DNA of 64,000 bases from assembly GCA_963681505.1 (NCBI GenBank), contig OY811976.1:8374149-8438148 (forward strand), written 5' to 3'. Below, piece after piece: positions 1 through 13,800 of this stretch. The DNA is from Eunapius fragilis (lineage: Eukaryota; Porifera; Demospongiae; Spongillida; Spongillidae). The notes under the pieces were generated by a model. That model was not told the origin of the DNA and did not search any database. It saw only the letters and a list, made by a program, of their open reading frames with translations. The position numbers were made by a program, and so were the translations under genes. The stretch's first letter is position 1; each line of letters begins with the position of its first letter.

Positions 1-3000
1 AACTTTTCCTCGAACGCCTCCCCGAAGATATACGAGTCCAGTTGGTTGACTCAAAAGCTGACGACTACCGACACCTAGCGAAAAAGGCGGACGCTCTTTG
101 GGCAAGCCGAGATATGAGTTTCAGCACCAACGCTGTTCAACGACGCCTCTCAAGTCAAAAACTGAAAGCTAAACATCCCACTACTCCCACGGCTGACGAT
201 TTATGCTACTACCATCGCAGTTTTGGACAGGCCGCCCGCAAGTGCACCAAACCCTGTTCTTGGTCGGGAAAAGGACAGGCGATAGTGGCCATGGCGGCTA
301 GCCACAACACGGGCCTGTTTTTTCTTTGGGACCAAATCTCAGGACGACAGTTCCTAGTAGATACCGGAGCAGAGATCAGCGTCATTCCCGCTACAGCTTC
401 GGACAAACGCAATACCCATGATAAACAAGGACCATTGTTGTCAGCGGCCAATGGTACTACAATCAAAACATATGGAAGTCGTATAGTGCCCCTCCAGTTC
501 GCGTCCAAAGGGTATCAATGGAGTTTCACCATTGCAGACGTGTCTCGCCCTTTATTGGGAGCAGATTTTCTACGATCAAACTCCCTTCTAGTCGACCTCA
601 AGGGTAGACGACTTGTGGATGCAGAGACATATCATTCCGTTCCCCTCGGAGCAACTAGGACTCCGGCACTCCATCTAAATGCTGTCACAAGCAACCAGTA
701 CTACACACTGCTGTCAAAATTCCCAGAGATAACCATGCCTGTGTTCACACAGGCAGCCATCAAACATACAGTAGAACATTTCATCTCCACAAAAGGCCCA
801 CCTGTCCATGCACGGCCCCGTCGCCTTTGCCCTGACAAACTAGTAGCAGCCAAAGCAGAATTCGCCAACATGGAAGCTATGGGTCTTATTCGACGTTCAT
901 CCAGCCCATGGGCATCACCCTTGCACATGGTTCCTAAGGCTTCTGGAGGCTGGCGCCCTTGTGGAGATTACAGGCGCCTTAATGACATCACCATACCTGA
1001 CAAGTACCCAGTGCCACATATCCACGATTTCTCAGCACAACTTGCTGGCAAGAAAAATCGATCTGGTACGGGGCTATCATCAAATCCCAGTCACTGCTGA
1101 GGACATCCCAAAGACCGCCATCATCACCCCTTTCGGCCTCTATGAATTCCTCAGGATGCTTTTCGGACTCAAAAACGCTGCACAGGCTTTTCAACGACTG
1201 ATGGACACTGTTTGCCAAGGCCTGGATTTTACCTTTGTCTACATTGATGACATCCTGGTGGCTAGTGAAGATGAGGATACACACCTGGACCACCTTCATC
1301 AGCTCTTTCAACGTCTCAAAGACTATGGTTTGGTGGTGAATGTTTCAAAATGTACGTTTGGGGTTGAATCACTCGATTTCCTTGGCCACCGTATCAATTG
1401 TGACGGGATTGTACCACTACCTGACAAGGTGTCTGTGATCACAGAATACCCACAGCCAGAAACCGTCAAAGCTTTGCAGGAATTTGTGGGGATGGTATAT
1501 TTCTACCATAGGTTCATTCCGGCTGCTGCACAGTTGATGTCCCCTCTCTTTGAAGCACTTACAAGCCAGTCCAAAACCTTAGTTTGGAACGATACGATGA
1601 CGCAGGCTTTTGACAATATCAAGGAAGCACTCGCTAAAGCTACACTACTAGTACATCCCCGGCATGACGCACCGATTTCTCTGACCACGGATGCCTCAGA
1701 TCGAGCCGTTGGTGCCGTTCTCCAACAGTGGACAGACGAATCCTGGGAACCTCTAGCCTTTTTTAGCAAAAAGTTACGACCCCCAGAACAGAAATACAGT
1801 GCATTTGACCGGGAATTACTGGCTCTCTATCTGGGCATTCGACATTTCCGTCATTTCCTTGAGGGTCGGAAATTTACGGCATACACAGACCACAAACCAT
1901 TGATTTTTTGTATGTCCAAGGTATCAGAACCATGGTCCAATCGACAGCAACGTCAACTTTCCTATATTTCGGAGTTTACAACTGACATACAACACATCCA
2001 AGGCAAGGACAACCCAGTAGCCGATTCTTTATCTAGAGCAACCCTGGATTCCGTTCAGTTAGGAATAGACTATTCAGTCATGGCAGCTGACCAAAAGGAT
2101 GACCCTGAGATACAGGCATACTTGACTACCCCTACCAGCCTACTGTTTAAGGAGGTCCCTTTTGGGCAGCAGGGCATTACACTCCTTTGCGATACATCCA
2201 CGGGACAAGCCAGGCCAGTAGTGCCCGTAAGTTGGAGGCGTAAAGTTTTTGACCTAATCCATGGTCTGTCCCACCCCTCTATACGAGCCACACGGAAGCT
2301 CATTTCCTCCAAATTCATCTGGAAAGGTATGAATTCACAAGTGGGGAGTTGGGCGAAGACATGCGTCCAATGTCAAAGCTCAAAGATCCACACGCACATC
2401 AAGAGTCCTTTGGAAACATTCAACGTGCCCCATCGTCGGTTTGACCACATTCATGTGGATCTAGTGGGCCCCCTTCCACCTTCCGATGGTTTCACCCATC
2501 TTTTGACAATTGTGGACCGTTTCTCCCGTTGGCCGGAAGCAGTCCCTCTCAATGACATATCTACTGTTGCCTGCGCTCGGGCCCTCATATACCATTGGAT
2601 CTCACGTTTTGGGGTTCCCATGGACATGTCCTCAGACCGGGGATCCCAATTTACTTCACAGTTATGGTCATCTGTTGCCAAGTTGTTAGGGATCACACTT
2701 CATCATACCACGGCCTACCACCCACAAGCCAACGGTCTGGTGGAAAGATTCCATCGCCATCTGAAGACGTCCCTACGCGCTCGTCTGACAGGTCCTCAGT
2801 GGGCACAAGAATTACCTTGGGTACTTCTGGGTATTCGCACCGCCCCAAAGGAGGACTTAGGATGCTCCTCGGCAGAATTGGTCTACGGAGCCCCCGTCAC
2901 GGTACCTGGAGAATTTTTCCCAGCTCACACTTCACAACCTAATCACAACTCTGAGCTACAGCGTCTCCGTGAGCAAGTTCAGGCACTAGTCCCCATTCCT

Positions 3001-3660
3001 ACCTCCCACCATGGGATTACACCCATCTCAATCCCACCTGACCTGCAAAACTCTCAATATGTATTTATACGTCGCGACTCACATCGTACACCTCTCCAGC
3101 GCCCTTATGAGGGCCCCTTCAAAGTTCTTCAACCAGGTGAAAAGAACTTTACAATCGACATAGGAGGACGAAAAGATACTGTTTCGGTGGACCGATTAAA
3201 ACCTGCGCATATAGATCCTGAATTTCAAGTTCCAGTAGCAGTGGCCAAACACAGAGGACGACCTCCAAGGAAGGTTCAACCTACCTCAACACAGTCCCAT
3301 ACACCTGACAGCCTTTCAGACATCCCTTTACCCTTACACACAAGGTCTGGACGCCAGGTTAATTTACCACGTCGCTTCATCTCGGTTCTGGGGGGAGTAA
3401 TGTAGCGGCTACGGGCTACCAAGTATACGGAGAACCGGATTTATCTGAGCTGCTAGTTAATAAAACACACACGTGATTGTTTTGTGAGTAAAGTGTACAT
3501 GTGAATTGCTACAAGGGTCCGTATTTACGTAATTACGAATAATTACGCTTATTTGAATAATGCGAAAACGAATTGTGGAAAGGCACGCGGGTCTACACGG
3601 ACCCACACGGACCGCAATCGCTGCCGCAGTAAAGATTCAGCTATTCTAGCTATATACCAT
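1..3660 (+). mobile_element. Ty3/Gypsy LTR retrotransposon, 3' part
   Basis: This is the 3' portion of a Metaviridae (Ty3/Gypsy) element whose 5' end lies outside the window. Parts in order are the end of a gag-like region with a zinc-knuckle-like Cys/His cluster (about 1-280), an aspartic protease with DTGAE (about 350-600), reverse transcriptase with YIDD (about 760-1480), RNase H (about 1660-2040) and an integrase with its His/Cys and catalytic core (about 2240-3100). The element then has a short basic tail, a purine-rich tract near 3390 and the likely start of the 3' LTR (TGTAGCGGC) near 3403. The LTR end is uncertain and placed near 3660; an AATAAA lies near 3460. With only one LTR visible, age cannot be read from LTR divergence. 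The coding region is well preserved, suggesting a fairly young copy, but it looks broken, with about one visible break. Confidence 0.93.
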
Positions 3661-4831
3661 TAATTCGAATGCATGATGCTTAAGCCCAAATTGTGCACAC
3701 CTCCTTCTGTGAAAATCCATCTGCATTATGATGTTTTCTTCAACGTATTGTGGGCTACTGAAAGCACCTTTGCAAAATCAGGTAAGATCATCAGTCATTG
3801 AAAAAGTTGAAGGTTTTTTTTTCAGAACCAGCTCGCTATCACAGAATTGAGACATAAAGCGTTAGAACTGTTTAGCCTCCTTAATTCTGGCACTCGTGCA
3901 CTGCTACTTTCTGACACATTTGACAGAATTACGTGTTTGTACACATGCATGATTATGGCATTAATTTACACCAAGCCCATGCACGCAGGCCAGGACTGGT
4001 TCCATTCATCGATGAAAAGTTGCAAAAGCATAGTATAGCCCTAATGGCATTATACTGTAACTTTAACCTGCTAATGCTGTTGCCAATGCAATCGCCACTG
4101 TCTATCATGCCCCAACTACACATCATGTGATGCAGAGTGCCTGTCAGTAGTGCCAGTCATTTACCATAAGCAACAGCCTGTTATCATGTCTATTCCAGCA
4201 GTTTCAGACTAAATGTCTTGCTTATCTTGTGCATGAGTTATTTGTCATGAATATTGATAAGCCCCACCAATAAATACGGCCTTATGGTTTGGAGCATGGA
4301 ACAAATGCTCGTTCTTGTGTTGCCGTTAGATAGCGACAAGATGGATTTCAGTAAAGTGATCCAAATCTCGGTTGTCTCTCTAGGCGCGAGTCACGTTTTG
4401 TCACAGTTCATTATACTGCATCATGCAATCCCCTTTGTTTCACTATAAGTATGGAGGTGTGTGGGACCAGCTACTCTCACTGCAGTCATCACGCAACTAT
4501 AGCTGCGACTAGTAATAATCTACCACTCTCAAAATATGAAAACTGAACCTGCATGGAAAGAGATAATGAGATATCATACTTACAGGAAAAACCAAAACGC
4601 AAACGTTGTAAAAAATAAAAAAATAAAAAGACTGGACGAGGTAATAATAGGATCGGAGAAAATACAGATTAGGAAGTCATCTTAGAAAATCACTCCTTAA
4701 AAACTATATATATATAAATTAAAATAGGGCATAGCAAAAACACACACACAAAGATATCTGGTTAAATGCTACATTGACTACATAGAAATGTGTTCACTAC
4801 TCTAATATCCTCGGGGTTAAAAACAAACATT
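3661..4831. other. intergenic spacer, 3' flank of the receptor gene
   Basis: I see no gene here. The stretch is AT-rich with short A-rich runs near 4610-4640 and a short TA run near 4707. It separates the retrotransposon from the stop codon of the minus-strand receptor at 4832 and should include that gene's 3' UTR. No convincing minus-strand polyadenylation signal was picked out. Confidence 0.5.
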
Positions 4832-7803
4832 TCAAACACTGCTCTCCGATTGACTAGTGACTTCACTTGGATTTTGCGGGTCAATTCCACCTCCCTTGTT
4901 AAATTTGAGCTCAGCCACGTCATCCGTGTTACGATTTTGCTTCGAGAAGGTACGTTTAAGCCATCCAACCGATCCTCCCGGTGCATTTATTTCTTCAGAA
5001 GAAGTAAGGTCGGGAACGTACGAATCATCGTATCCACCTGCATCATCAAACTTCACTTTCACCACTTCAGCCATGTGCTTTCCTTTTCGAGTTATGGTAC
5101 GTACAAGTTTTGTCGGTGTTCCCAGAGTCACAACGTCTTCTGAGACAACAGTTTCAGATTCCTCAGACCTGTATTGACCCCTTGAAGTCTGCTTAGTTGC
5201 AGTAACAGACCTTAATTGTGATAACCGTTTGCCGAATAGCTGGCGCGTCCACGCCGACCGTACATCACTGTTCAGGATGCAGAAGAATATGAATATCACG
5301 AAGCCTTGGAACGAGTTGGCAAGTGCAAACAGAATCTGGAAGGCATTCTGACGGTTCACAAATGTCAGTGCTCCAAACAGCCAGGTGAGGCCAAAGAGAA
5401 AGGCTACTCCAGTGATATTCAACATTAGTTTTAGAGCACCAGCTTTCCTGTCATGATCTTTGGATCGTTTCCGAAGGTGCCTCACTAATACCACGATGAC
5501 AATGACAAATATGACCATATTGAAGGAAAGCACTAGCATAATGGGCCCCAGAAAAGCGCCAAAAAATACTCCGACATTGTTGGTGAAGCAGCTACAACAA
5601 AAATAAAGAGAAATTAAAAACGGAGATTTCTATAATGAGTAAACTCACTATCCACTGGTTGAGTTTACATTTGGATCATATATCCGTTTGACAAGCAAAT
5701 GCCCATCAATTGCCAGAGGGATGACTACTGGAACTAATGGAGTCCCTAAAATGGTTTTAAAAATTCAGCTTTAATTTAGCCTTGTCTTTGCATGTGATTC
5801 AAGTACATACCCCAACAGATGAGAGATAGGATGATGATGTATCGTGTGGTAATCTGGAAAAACACAATAACAAACTTCTGGAACATGAATAGGGCCTCGG
5901 CCCCCATCCACATCACAGCCACCAGGGTGAAGTAATGGACCAACACTGACACTGTCACACAGCCTCCGTAGTTCTCTGTCCTGTCAACCCCAATCACAAA
6001 CACCAGGAGCATTCCAATGAGAGCACAGCACAGCTGAATATGGTACTTGGATACATCCTTCTGCCTCAGCTTTCTAAGTGTGCATGAAGAGCATGAATTA
6101 AAGTGACTACCAACAACAGCTCAACCTACTTTATTAGTAAGAGTGAAATAACTGTTGCTGTCAGACCAAGCAGTGACAGTGCTAACCCAATATAGATTAT
6201 AATATCAATTGAAAGGGGTATGGGTGGTGGGGGAGAGCCTTTTTCAGTTATCCTGGATATATCCTAAAGAAAGTAGAACACTATCATGTAAAAGTATTAT
6301 TTAACTTTTGCTCTTACTACAAGGACAGCAAAGTTTGTCAAGTGATTGCATTTGCATTCAACTGGAATGGTTGTTGCATTGCTTGTGTTCTCATAGTTTG
6401 TTTTACATCCATCTGTTGTCCAATTGCCCACACCACCTGCACGGTATACATATTGCATTCTGCTACATACCAAAAATGTACAGCTACCTAAGCTCACTTG
6501 GGTAAGCATTTTGTACGCAATGCACATCACACCCACCTCTCATCCCCCCACCACACACATACCTGCTGCCACAAAACTCCAGCTCACACAATTGATTTGC
6601 ACTTTTGTATTATTAGAATAGTTCTGGTGCAAAGAACACAAATGTGTTAGTTATTATTTAACGGCTATGACTCCAAAGATAACTTACTCTGTTAGGAATG
6701 CTAAAATTAAATGAAATTGGCTCAATAAGATTGCTTGTATTTATGCCCACAACTGTGACACCAATAACCACAGAGGGTACAATGGTAGTTCTGCGTACGT
6801 TTGCCAATGGGAAAAGTACAGCAGTTCTGTAGACAGAAAAGAATATGCTGACATCAGTAATGTTTGCTGCTGCAGAATTAAATATTGATGGCGGCAGAAA
6901 AACTGTAGCCATCAATTTGGATGAGCCAGGATCAGTGGGTACAGTAGCAGAAGTTTTGTTGTCTTCAGTTGTAAAGCTCTTTCCATTGGAAATAAGGGTT
7001 TGTAGTTGAATCTAAAAATTTTCAATGGAATTTATAAACATCTCCACTGTTCTGTTTTAGTTCTGATAAGATACCTTTTCAGCGATAAATCTAGTTTGGT
7101 TATGAGTAACATCCAAGGATTTAAAACCTTCCTGTTGGACAAAACTGGTAGCAATTTGCTCGAAGGCTTGAACAATTCTGGGAAAATATTCAAAATAGTT
7201 CACAGTAAACTACATGCATAAGTGGTTGAACCTACACTGATCCAGTTGTATTCAGAACTGTTGGTGACCATGTTTGGATACTACTTAGAATTGAAACGAC
7301 ATTTGAGATTGTCTGAGGAAGAAATTGTTTTGTTACAAATGCAGTGCTCAATGAAATTCCACCCACATTATTATCTATTGGTGCACTTGGTGAAGAAATA
7401 TTGGCAATTTGAGTGATCACAGTTGTCACAACATCCAGGTTTGAAGCACTTTGATCCACCACTTCTGTTGCTTGCAACACTACAGTCTCTAACTGCGATG
7501 TAATATTAGCAACATTTTCTGAACTGATGGTTTGCTGGTGGGCATATAAAACATTCCGATTATAAGTACAGCACACTTTTTTTTTTAAACCCCACATTTT
7601 GTATTTCTGAGCTGAGTAGCCTGAACCGATTGGTCACTTCTGTTGGACAATTTGAAATATCCTCTGTCCAGATCTGTTCATTACAGTACCGTGTAACATT
7701 TTGGCCATTTACACCGTACTGACACAGTTGAGATACAGCCTGACCATCCACTGCCTCTGGCCAGCTGTATTTCCCTCTTCTGTTGGTCACATCTAAAGCC
7801 CAA
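4832..7803 (-). other. HRM, GAIN, GPS and seven-transmembrane exons of the receptor
   Basis: Inferred exons, from N to C: about 7595-7803 (HRM: WP pair and spaced Cys), 7238-7534, 7075-7177 and 6688-7011 (GAIN), 6563-6623 and 6318-6436 (GPS), 6130-6263 (TM1), 5811-6073 (TM2 to TM4 start), 5649-5745 and 4832-5591 (TM5-7 and tail). The GPS is split over two exons and looks complete: CVSW, then NWTTDGC, then CKCNHLTNF with the HL/T cleavage site. TM3 shows the family-typical C...HYF...WM..E pattern, and TM6 carries a FGLTWLFG-like segment. The tail of about 150 residues is charged and Ser/Thr-rich and ends in ESSV, which fits a class I PDZ ligand. The downstream edge of the HRM exon is ambiguous by a few bases. 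Confidence 0.9.
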
Positions 7804-10800
7804 CTGCAAAATCTGTATACTATAATGGAAGGACCCTATTGATATCACATAGTATTCGGCTATCATACCAAACCTGATACAATTTGTGTATTTTCTTTCA
7901 GAACAATTGCCGTACTTGTGATACGTAATGATCCAATAGACTGCACAAATTTTACAATGTCATTGGGTGTCAGATCCAGAAAGATCAATAAGTCGCATCC
8001 AATCCTATATGATCCATTAGCAACATCATTTTGACACCTAATATGGATACACATGAATGATGGTATTCAAATGCCCTGACTTTAGGATTGTACCTTTCCA
8101 CAGGAGTACACAATGTCCCCAGAGTAACTGCTTCTTTTACTCCATTACTTTGAAGACTGACATTTGCTACTGTTGTTATCTGAATATAGGGCTTTTATAT
8201 TTTATAAATCTATATGAAGAAATGAGGGTACCTCATCTTGAAACCGTGAGAGAGCAACATCATTTTGATGGTTTTCTATGTTGGTTAGTGTGGATATTCT
8301 GAGATATACGATGGATGGGATTGTGGTAGGTGCTGTTTTAAAGAAATGAATGGTTAAGCCTCTCATGTAGTGTAAATATAGATTGCAAGTTACCTCGAAG
8401 TGTTGTTGCAGATATGGAGGTGTTGGGACCACACCCACCACTGGTAAAAGCACATACATATATTGCGTATTGAGTATTATTTAAAATGTTTTGAAGAAGA
8501 AGAATTGTAGCATTTGAGATACTGTATGGGCTTGCTGGAATGCCATTTGATTGTGGTATGTAAGTTACCTAAACAAGTTATCAGTGAATGGTTCAGCATT
8601 TACATCATGCTAAGATCTCACTGTGTATCCTGATACATTTCCATTACTGCATTCTGGTGGACTCCATGATACAAGCAGACTGCTGTAACTGAGGACAATG
8701 ACACTGATATTGAGAGGGGGAGAAGGAGGAGCCTGTAGGGTGGTGAAGGAACGAGGCACGGAGAACTGTCCTCCACCATCAGTTGTGTTTACCAACACAG
8801 TAAATGAGTAAGAGGTGAATGGTACTGTGGGAAAACATTAGGTTTTAAGATGATAAAGTAGAGACTTGTTAGGCCACCTACCAAGTGACGTGTCATTCAA
8901 TGCTATGTATCGCTGGCTTCCAGGTACAGTAATGTAGTAATTTCGATTTTGCTCACTTGCACAGTGTGTATTGATAGAGCTGGGATCATTTACAGTTACA
9001 TTAACAGTATATGATATGACTGAATAGTTCTTTTCCAGAGGACAGCTCCAGGTGAGATTAGCAGAGGTAGCAGTGAGGGCACTGGATGGAACCTCTGGAG
9101 GTTGTGGGACCTGAACATATGCTGTGGGGTCATGTAAGTTATACCCACTTTAGTCAGAGGAGGTCAGAACTCACTGTTAAGTGATGAGTCAACAACTGCT
9201 CCACTAAATGGCCCAGGACCTTGGCTGGTGTATGCTCTCACAGAAATGCTGTACTGCACACACTCCTGGAGCATATTCAGTACTAGATTATTTGTAGCAC
9301 CACTGGTGTTCCTATAGCTGACACCAGTCTGTCCATTGCCCAATGGCCATGTATACCTCACTTCATAGGCTATGAGGATACCATTCCTTGATATATTAGG
9401 TATCTGTTCCCAACTGACATTAACTGAAGTTGGTGTAAGTGTAATGGCAGACACTTTGGTGGGTGCAGTAGTAGGACCTAAAAATGAAAATGTCAGCAAT
9501 GAATGGAAATGAAATGGAGTTTGATTGTAGTTAATAACTAACAATACCTTTGCTGGGTGCAGCACTATCCACTAATGCGAGTTTACATGAGTGTTAGCGT
9601 TACATTGGAAGTGATTAGTTGGCTGATCATGGGTCATAAAGCATATTCTTTTCAAGTTTTAAAATAATTTGGTATTCTAAGAGACCTGTGTTCTAGTGTG
9701 GCCTAGACACATCTATTATGACAATGTATGTACAACTAGTATGCTGCCATCATACTTGCTTCTCCTGTTGTAGTTGCAACAGTTCTTGATGGAGGTCCCT
9801 CTCCTGCTGATGTATTGGCAGTCACATAACAACTATACTGTGTGTATGGGCTGAGTCCTGTGTTGAATGTTACAGCCAGTGTTGTCCCATTCACTACAGA
9901 TCTAATGGTGGGCATATTTGGTATAATCACTTGCTCTGGATATGATTGATTAGCAGAAGTGTTGCAGTACACAGAGTAACCAGTGATGATACCATTCCTA
10001 GGTATGGGTACAAACCAACTAGCAGACAGCTGATATGATGAACCAGCAACAGGAAACAGAGAGAAGTTTTGAGGTGATGATGGAACTGTAGAAAAAGAAC
10101 AAATATAAGACATTTCTTCTGTACTGGATTATTAGGTAATGAAACACAAGGAATCCTGAAAGCAATAAACATGCTAGCTGCTTATTATCTAACAGCCATG
10201 AATAACATGAATGATCAAAACATTACTTACTGTCTTGAGTGGTTTGTGATGTGCTGGGGACTGAAGAATTTCCTTGTCCAGCAGTAGTGTTAGCAGTGAC
10301 ATAACACTGGTAGAATGTAAATGGAAGAAGGCCACTCAGGTATACAGAAGTCTGACTAGTCACATTGAAGACAGTATAGGTAGAAGCACCAGTTGGCACC
10401 TGTTCAGGATAGGTCTGGTTCAGTGATACTGTACAGTACACTGTGTAGCCTGTCACAATCCCATTGGGTGTGGATGGAGGTGTCCATGTGGTCATAAGGA
10501 CACTGGATGAGACTGCAGAAAGCTGGAAGCTTAATGGCATTGAAGGAGCTGGGGAAAATGAATATTAATAAATATGTAGGACGAATCATATCCCTTTGAT
10601 GCATACAAACGTACCATATTGCAAAGCACTGACAACAACTAGCTGTTGAGAATAACTTCCATCAATTTGAGTTGATACATTGAGCCTTAATGGATAGCTG
10701 TATGCCCTGACAGCAAAGAGGTATGCAGTGTATGGAATGAGACCACTGAATGTGAAGTTCTGCTGTGAGGTATCATTGGTGGGGATGGCAATGTTCACTG

Positions 10801-13800
10801 GGTTGACTGTAGTATTGTGCATTATCTGATACCCAGCTATGAGACCTCTAGGAGTCTGTGGATATCCCCATGTTAGCTTGATTGATGTAGGGCTGACAGC
10901 AGTGGCAGTAAAGTTAGTGGGAGGTGAGGATGTGTCTGGGTCTGTAGTGATGACCACAGATGCTGTGACAGCACCAGGGCCAATCCTAGTTGAGGCCAGC
11001 ACACACAGGGCATACATGCTATATGGAATCAGATTTGTCAAAGTTACATTGTATGTAGTCTGCCCTGATACAGAGGGAACACGATGATTCATTCCACTTG
11101 CAGTGCAATTGCCAGAGGTACTGATGGAATAATACACATTATAACTAGTAATGATTCCATTGAGAATGGTTGGTTCTGCCCATGAGACAAGGAGAACTGA
11201 TGAAGTGACTACTCCAGCAATCAGGGCATTAGGAGTACCAGGCACTGTGGTATACAAATGACAATAGGTTTTAATCATTAAAAATCATTGTATAAAGCAT
11301 ACCATCTTCATTTGTTGATACTAAGACAGTAGAGCTGCTGCTTCCAAGAGTTACAGTCACAGCCCTCACTGAAATGATATATTCTTTGTAAACAGACAGG
11401 CCAGTGAGGAGAGTGCTGTTGGAAACATTTGTATTCACAACAGAACTAGTTCCAGCTCCTCCTGAAAGTGAGTAGATCACTTGGTAGCCTCTGATGATGC
11501 CATTGGGGAACTGGGGTGGCTGCCAGGTAACCAAGATGGAGGTGGAGCTGGTATTATATGCATTAATATTCTGAGGAGGGGAGGGGGCTAGGATGGTTTG
11601 ATGGCATGATAAAAATTAACCACACATTACATAACTTTCGCACTACATACCATCCTCTGAAGTGAGCTGACTAACAGGATCACTGAAGGCACTTGTTCCT
11701 CCACTGGTCACCACACTCACTTTGAAGGTGTACAAGGTATAGAAGGCAAGTCCACTTATAGTTAGTGATGTGGTCAGTGTGGTGATGCTAGTGGTCCCAT
11801 TTGTGTTCTCTGCTGGGTAGTACACAACCTCATACATCTGTATGATGCCATTGGGAAACAGGGGGCGTGTCCAATTTAGTGTGATTGCAGTAGAACTTTG
11901 ATTGTATGCGGTGAGGTTATACGGAGGAGGTGGGGCTATAAATAAATGCCGAAAGGACTGATACTATGAATCTTTGCTTCTGATCTAAAACTTACCAGAA
12001 TCAATAGTCCTGGCAAGGCCCAATGCAGAGGGGCTTCCCTCTCCTGCTGATGTATTGGCAGTCACATAACAACTATACTGTGTGTATGGGCTGAGTCCTG
12101 TGTTGAATGTTACAGCCAGTGTTTTCCCATTCACTACAGATATAATGGTGGGCATATTTGGTATAATCACTTGCTCTAGATATGATTGATTAGCAGAAGT
12201 GTTGCAGTACACAGAGTAACCAGTGATGATACCATTCCTCGGTATGGGTACAGACCAACTAGCAGACAGCTGATATGATGAACCAGCAACAGGAAACAGA
12301 GAGATGTTTTGAGGTGATGATGGGACTGTAGAAAAAGAACAATTATAAGACGTTTCTTCTGTACTGGATCATTAGGTAATGAAACACAAGGAATCCTGAA
12401 AACAATAAACATGCTAGCTGATTAATATCTAACAGCCATGAATAACATGAATGATACTCCACCCTTTTTAAAAATAGATTTAAATCATTCAAAATTGCAA
12501 CCTTGGCAAGGCCAAATGAGGTTCGTTTGTGATAACTTGATGTAGAGTGTATTTGTGCAAATAGACACCAAGATGTGAGAGCTAATGTGTGACGCAGATT
12601 CAATTTAAAGTGATTCCCAATAATGAGAACCTCATTAGGCCTATATAAAAATGATTTTTTGTTCTAAAAGGTGAAAAATATGTATATGGCCCTAATATTT
12701 TACTATATTAAGGCATCTCTTAGGTACAAATAAAAGAATCCTGATTTCGATCAATACACCAAACTATTCTTTACAAAATGCAATAAACAGTGTTTTCACA
12801 CCAATCATAAGCAGTATTGCTCTGTTAATTGTTGGATCTAACGAATAGCAAAACCAATGCAATACACTGATTTATAATATTGACATACTTCAACATGAGA
12901 AATGGTGGGGTGTAGATTAGAAACACACAAGACACTTGCAGGTCTTACATTATATGTCCCATATGTGTTAGAGACATATAATGCACTTACTTGATTCATC
13001 AGTCCTTGCAGTAGCTAAACTTGAGAGGCTTCCTTCCCCCACAGATGTGTTAGCAGTCACATAGCAGTCATAGTTGGTGTATGGGTTGAGTCCAGTGATT
13101 GTAGCACCCAGTGTTGTCCCATTCACTGCAGATCTGAGGGTGGCCATGTTCGGTCCAATCATCTGTTCAGGATATGCCTGACTGGCAGAGGTGTTACAGT
13201 ACACAGTGTATGCAGTGATGATGCCATTCTTTGGTATGGGTGGAGACCACAGAGCAGACAGTTGGTTAGGAGAGCCAGGAACAGTGGACACAGAAAAATT
13301 CAATGGTGATGATGGAACTGTAAATAAAAAAAAAATAATTCTTTTAAAAAACAAAATGTCTAGTTAGGCATTGTGTCATCTATGTCAAATGAGAGTATAG
13401 TTAGCATTAGAGATTGGAGGCAACTGTACATTCAAGACAACAAAGGAACATTATCATATATGCATAATGTTAAACATGCAGTACCGGATAATACTCTAAT
13501 AATATTAAATGTATGTCATATTTTAATAGAGATATTGTTGGATGTGCACTTAGAGAAAATATATCACATTAACCACAACAGCTACCTTCATGTAAGCAGC
13601 ACTTGCAGGTCTTGTAGTACATGTTGGAGACATATAATGCACTCACCTGATTCATTAGTCCTTGCAGTAGCTACAGTTGAGAGGCTTCCTCCCCCTACAG
13701 ATGTGTTAGCAGTCACATAGCAGTCATAGTTGGTGTATGGGCTGAGTCCAGTGATTGCAGCAGTCAGTGTTGTCCCATTCACTACAGATCTGAGAGTGAC

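Noticed and set aside
4790-5177. Two plus-strand frames of more than 100 codons over the receptor tail
   Set aside because: They are antisense shadows of the last receptor exon.
6436-6470. GPS motif apparently missing its first Cys and Trp
   Set aside because: A small upstream exon (6563-6623) supplies CVSW in the correct phase, so the motif is complete.
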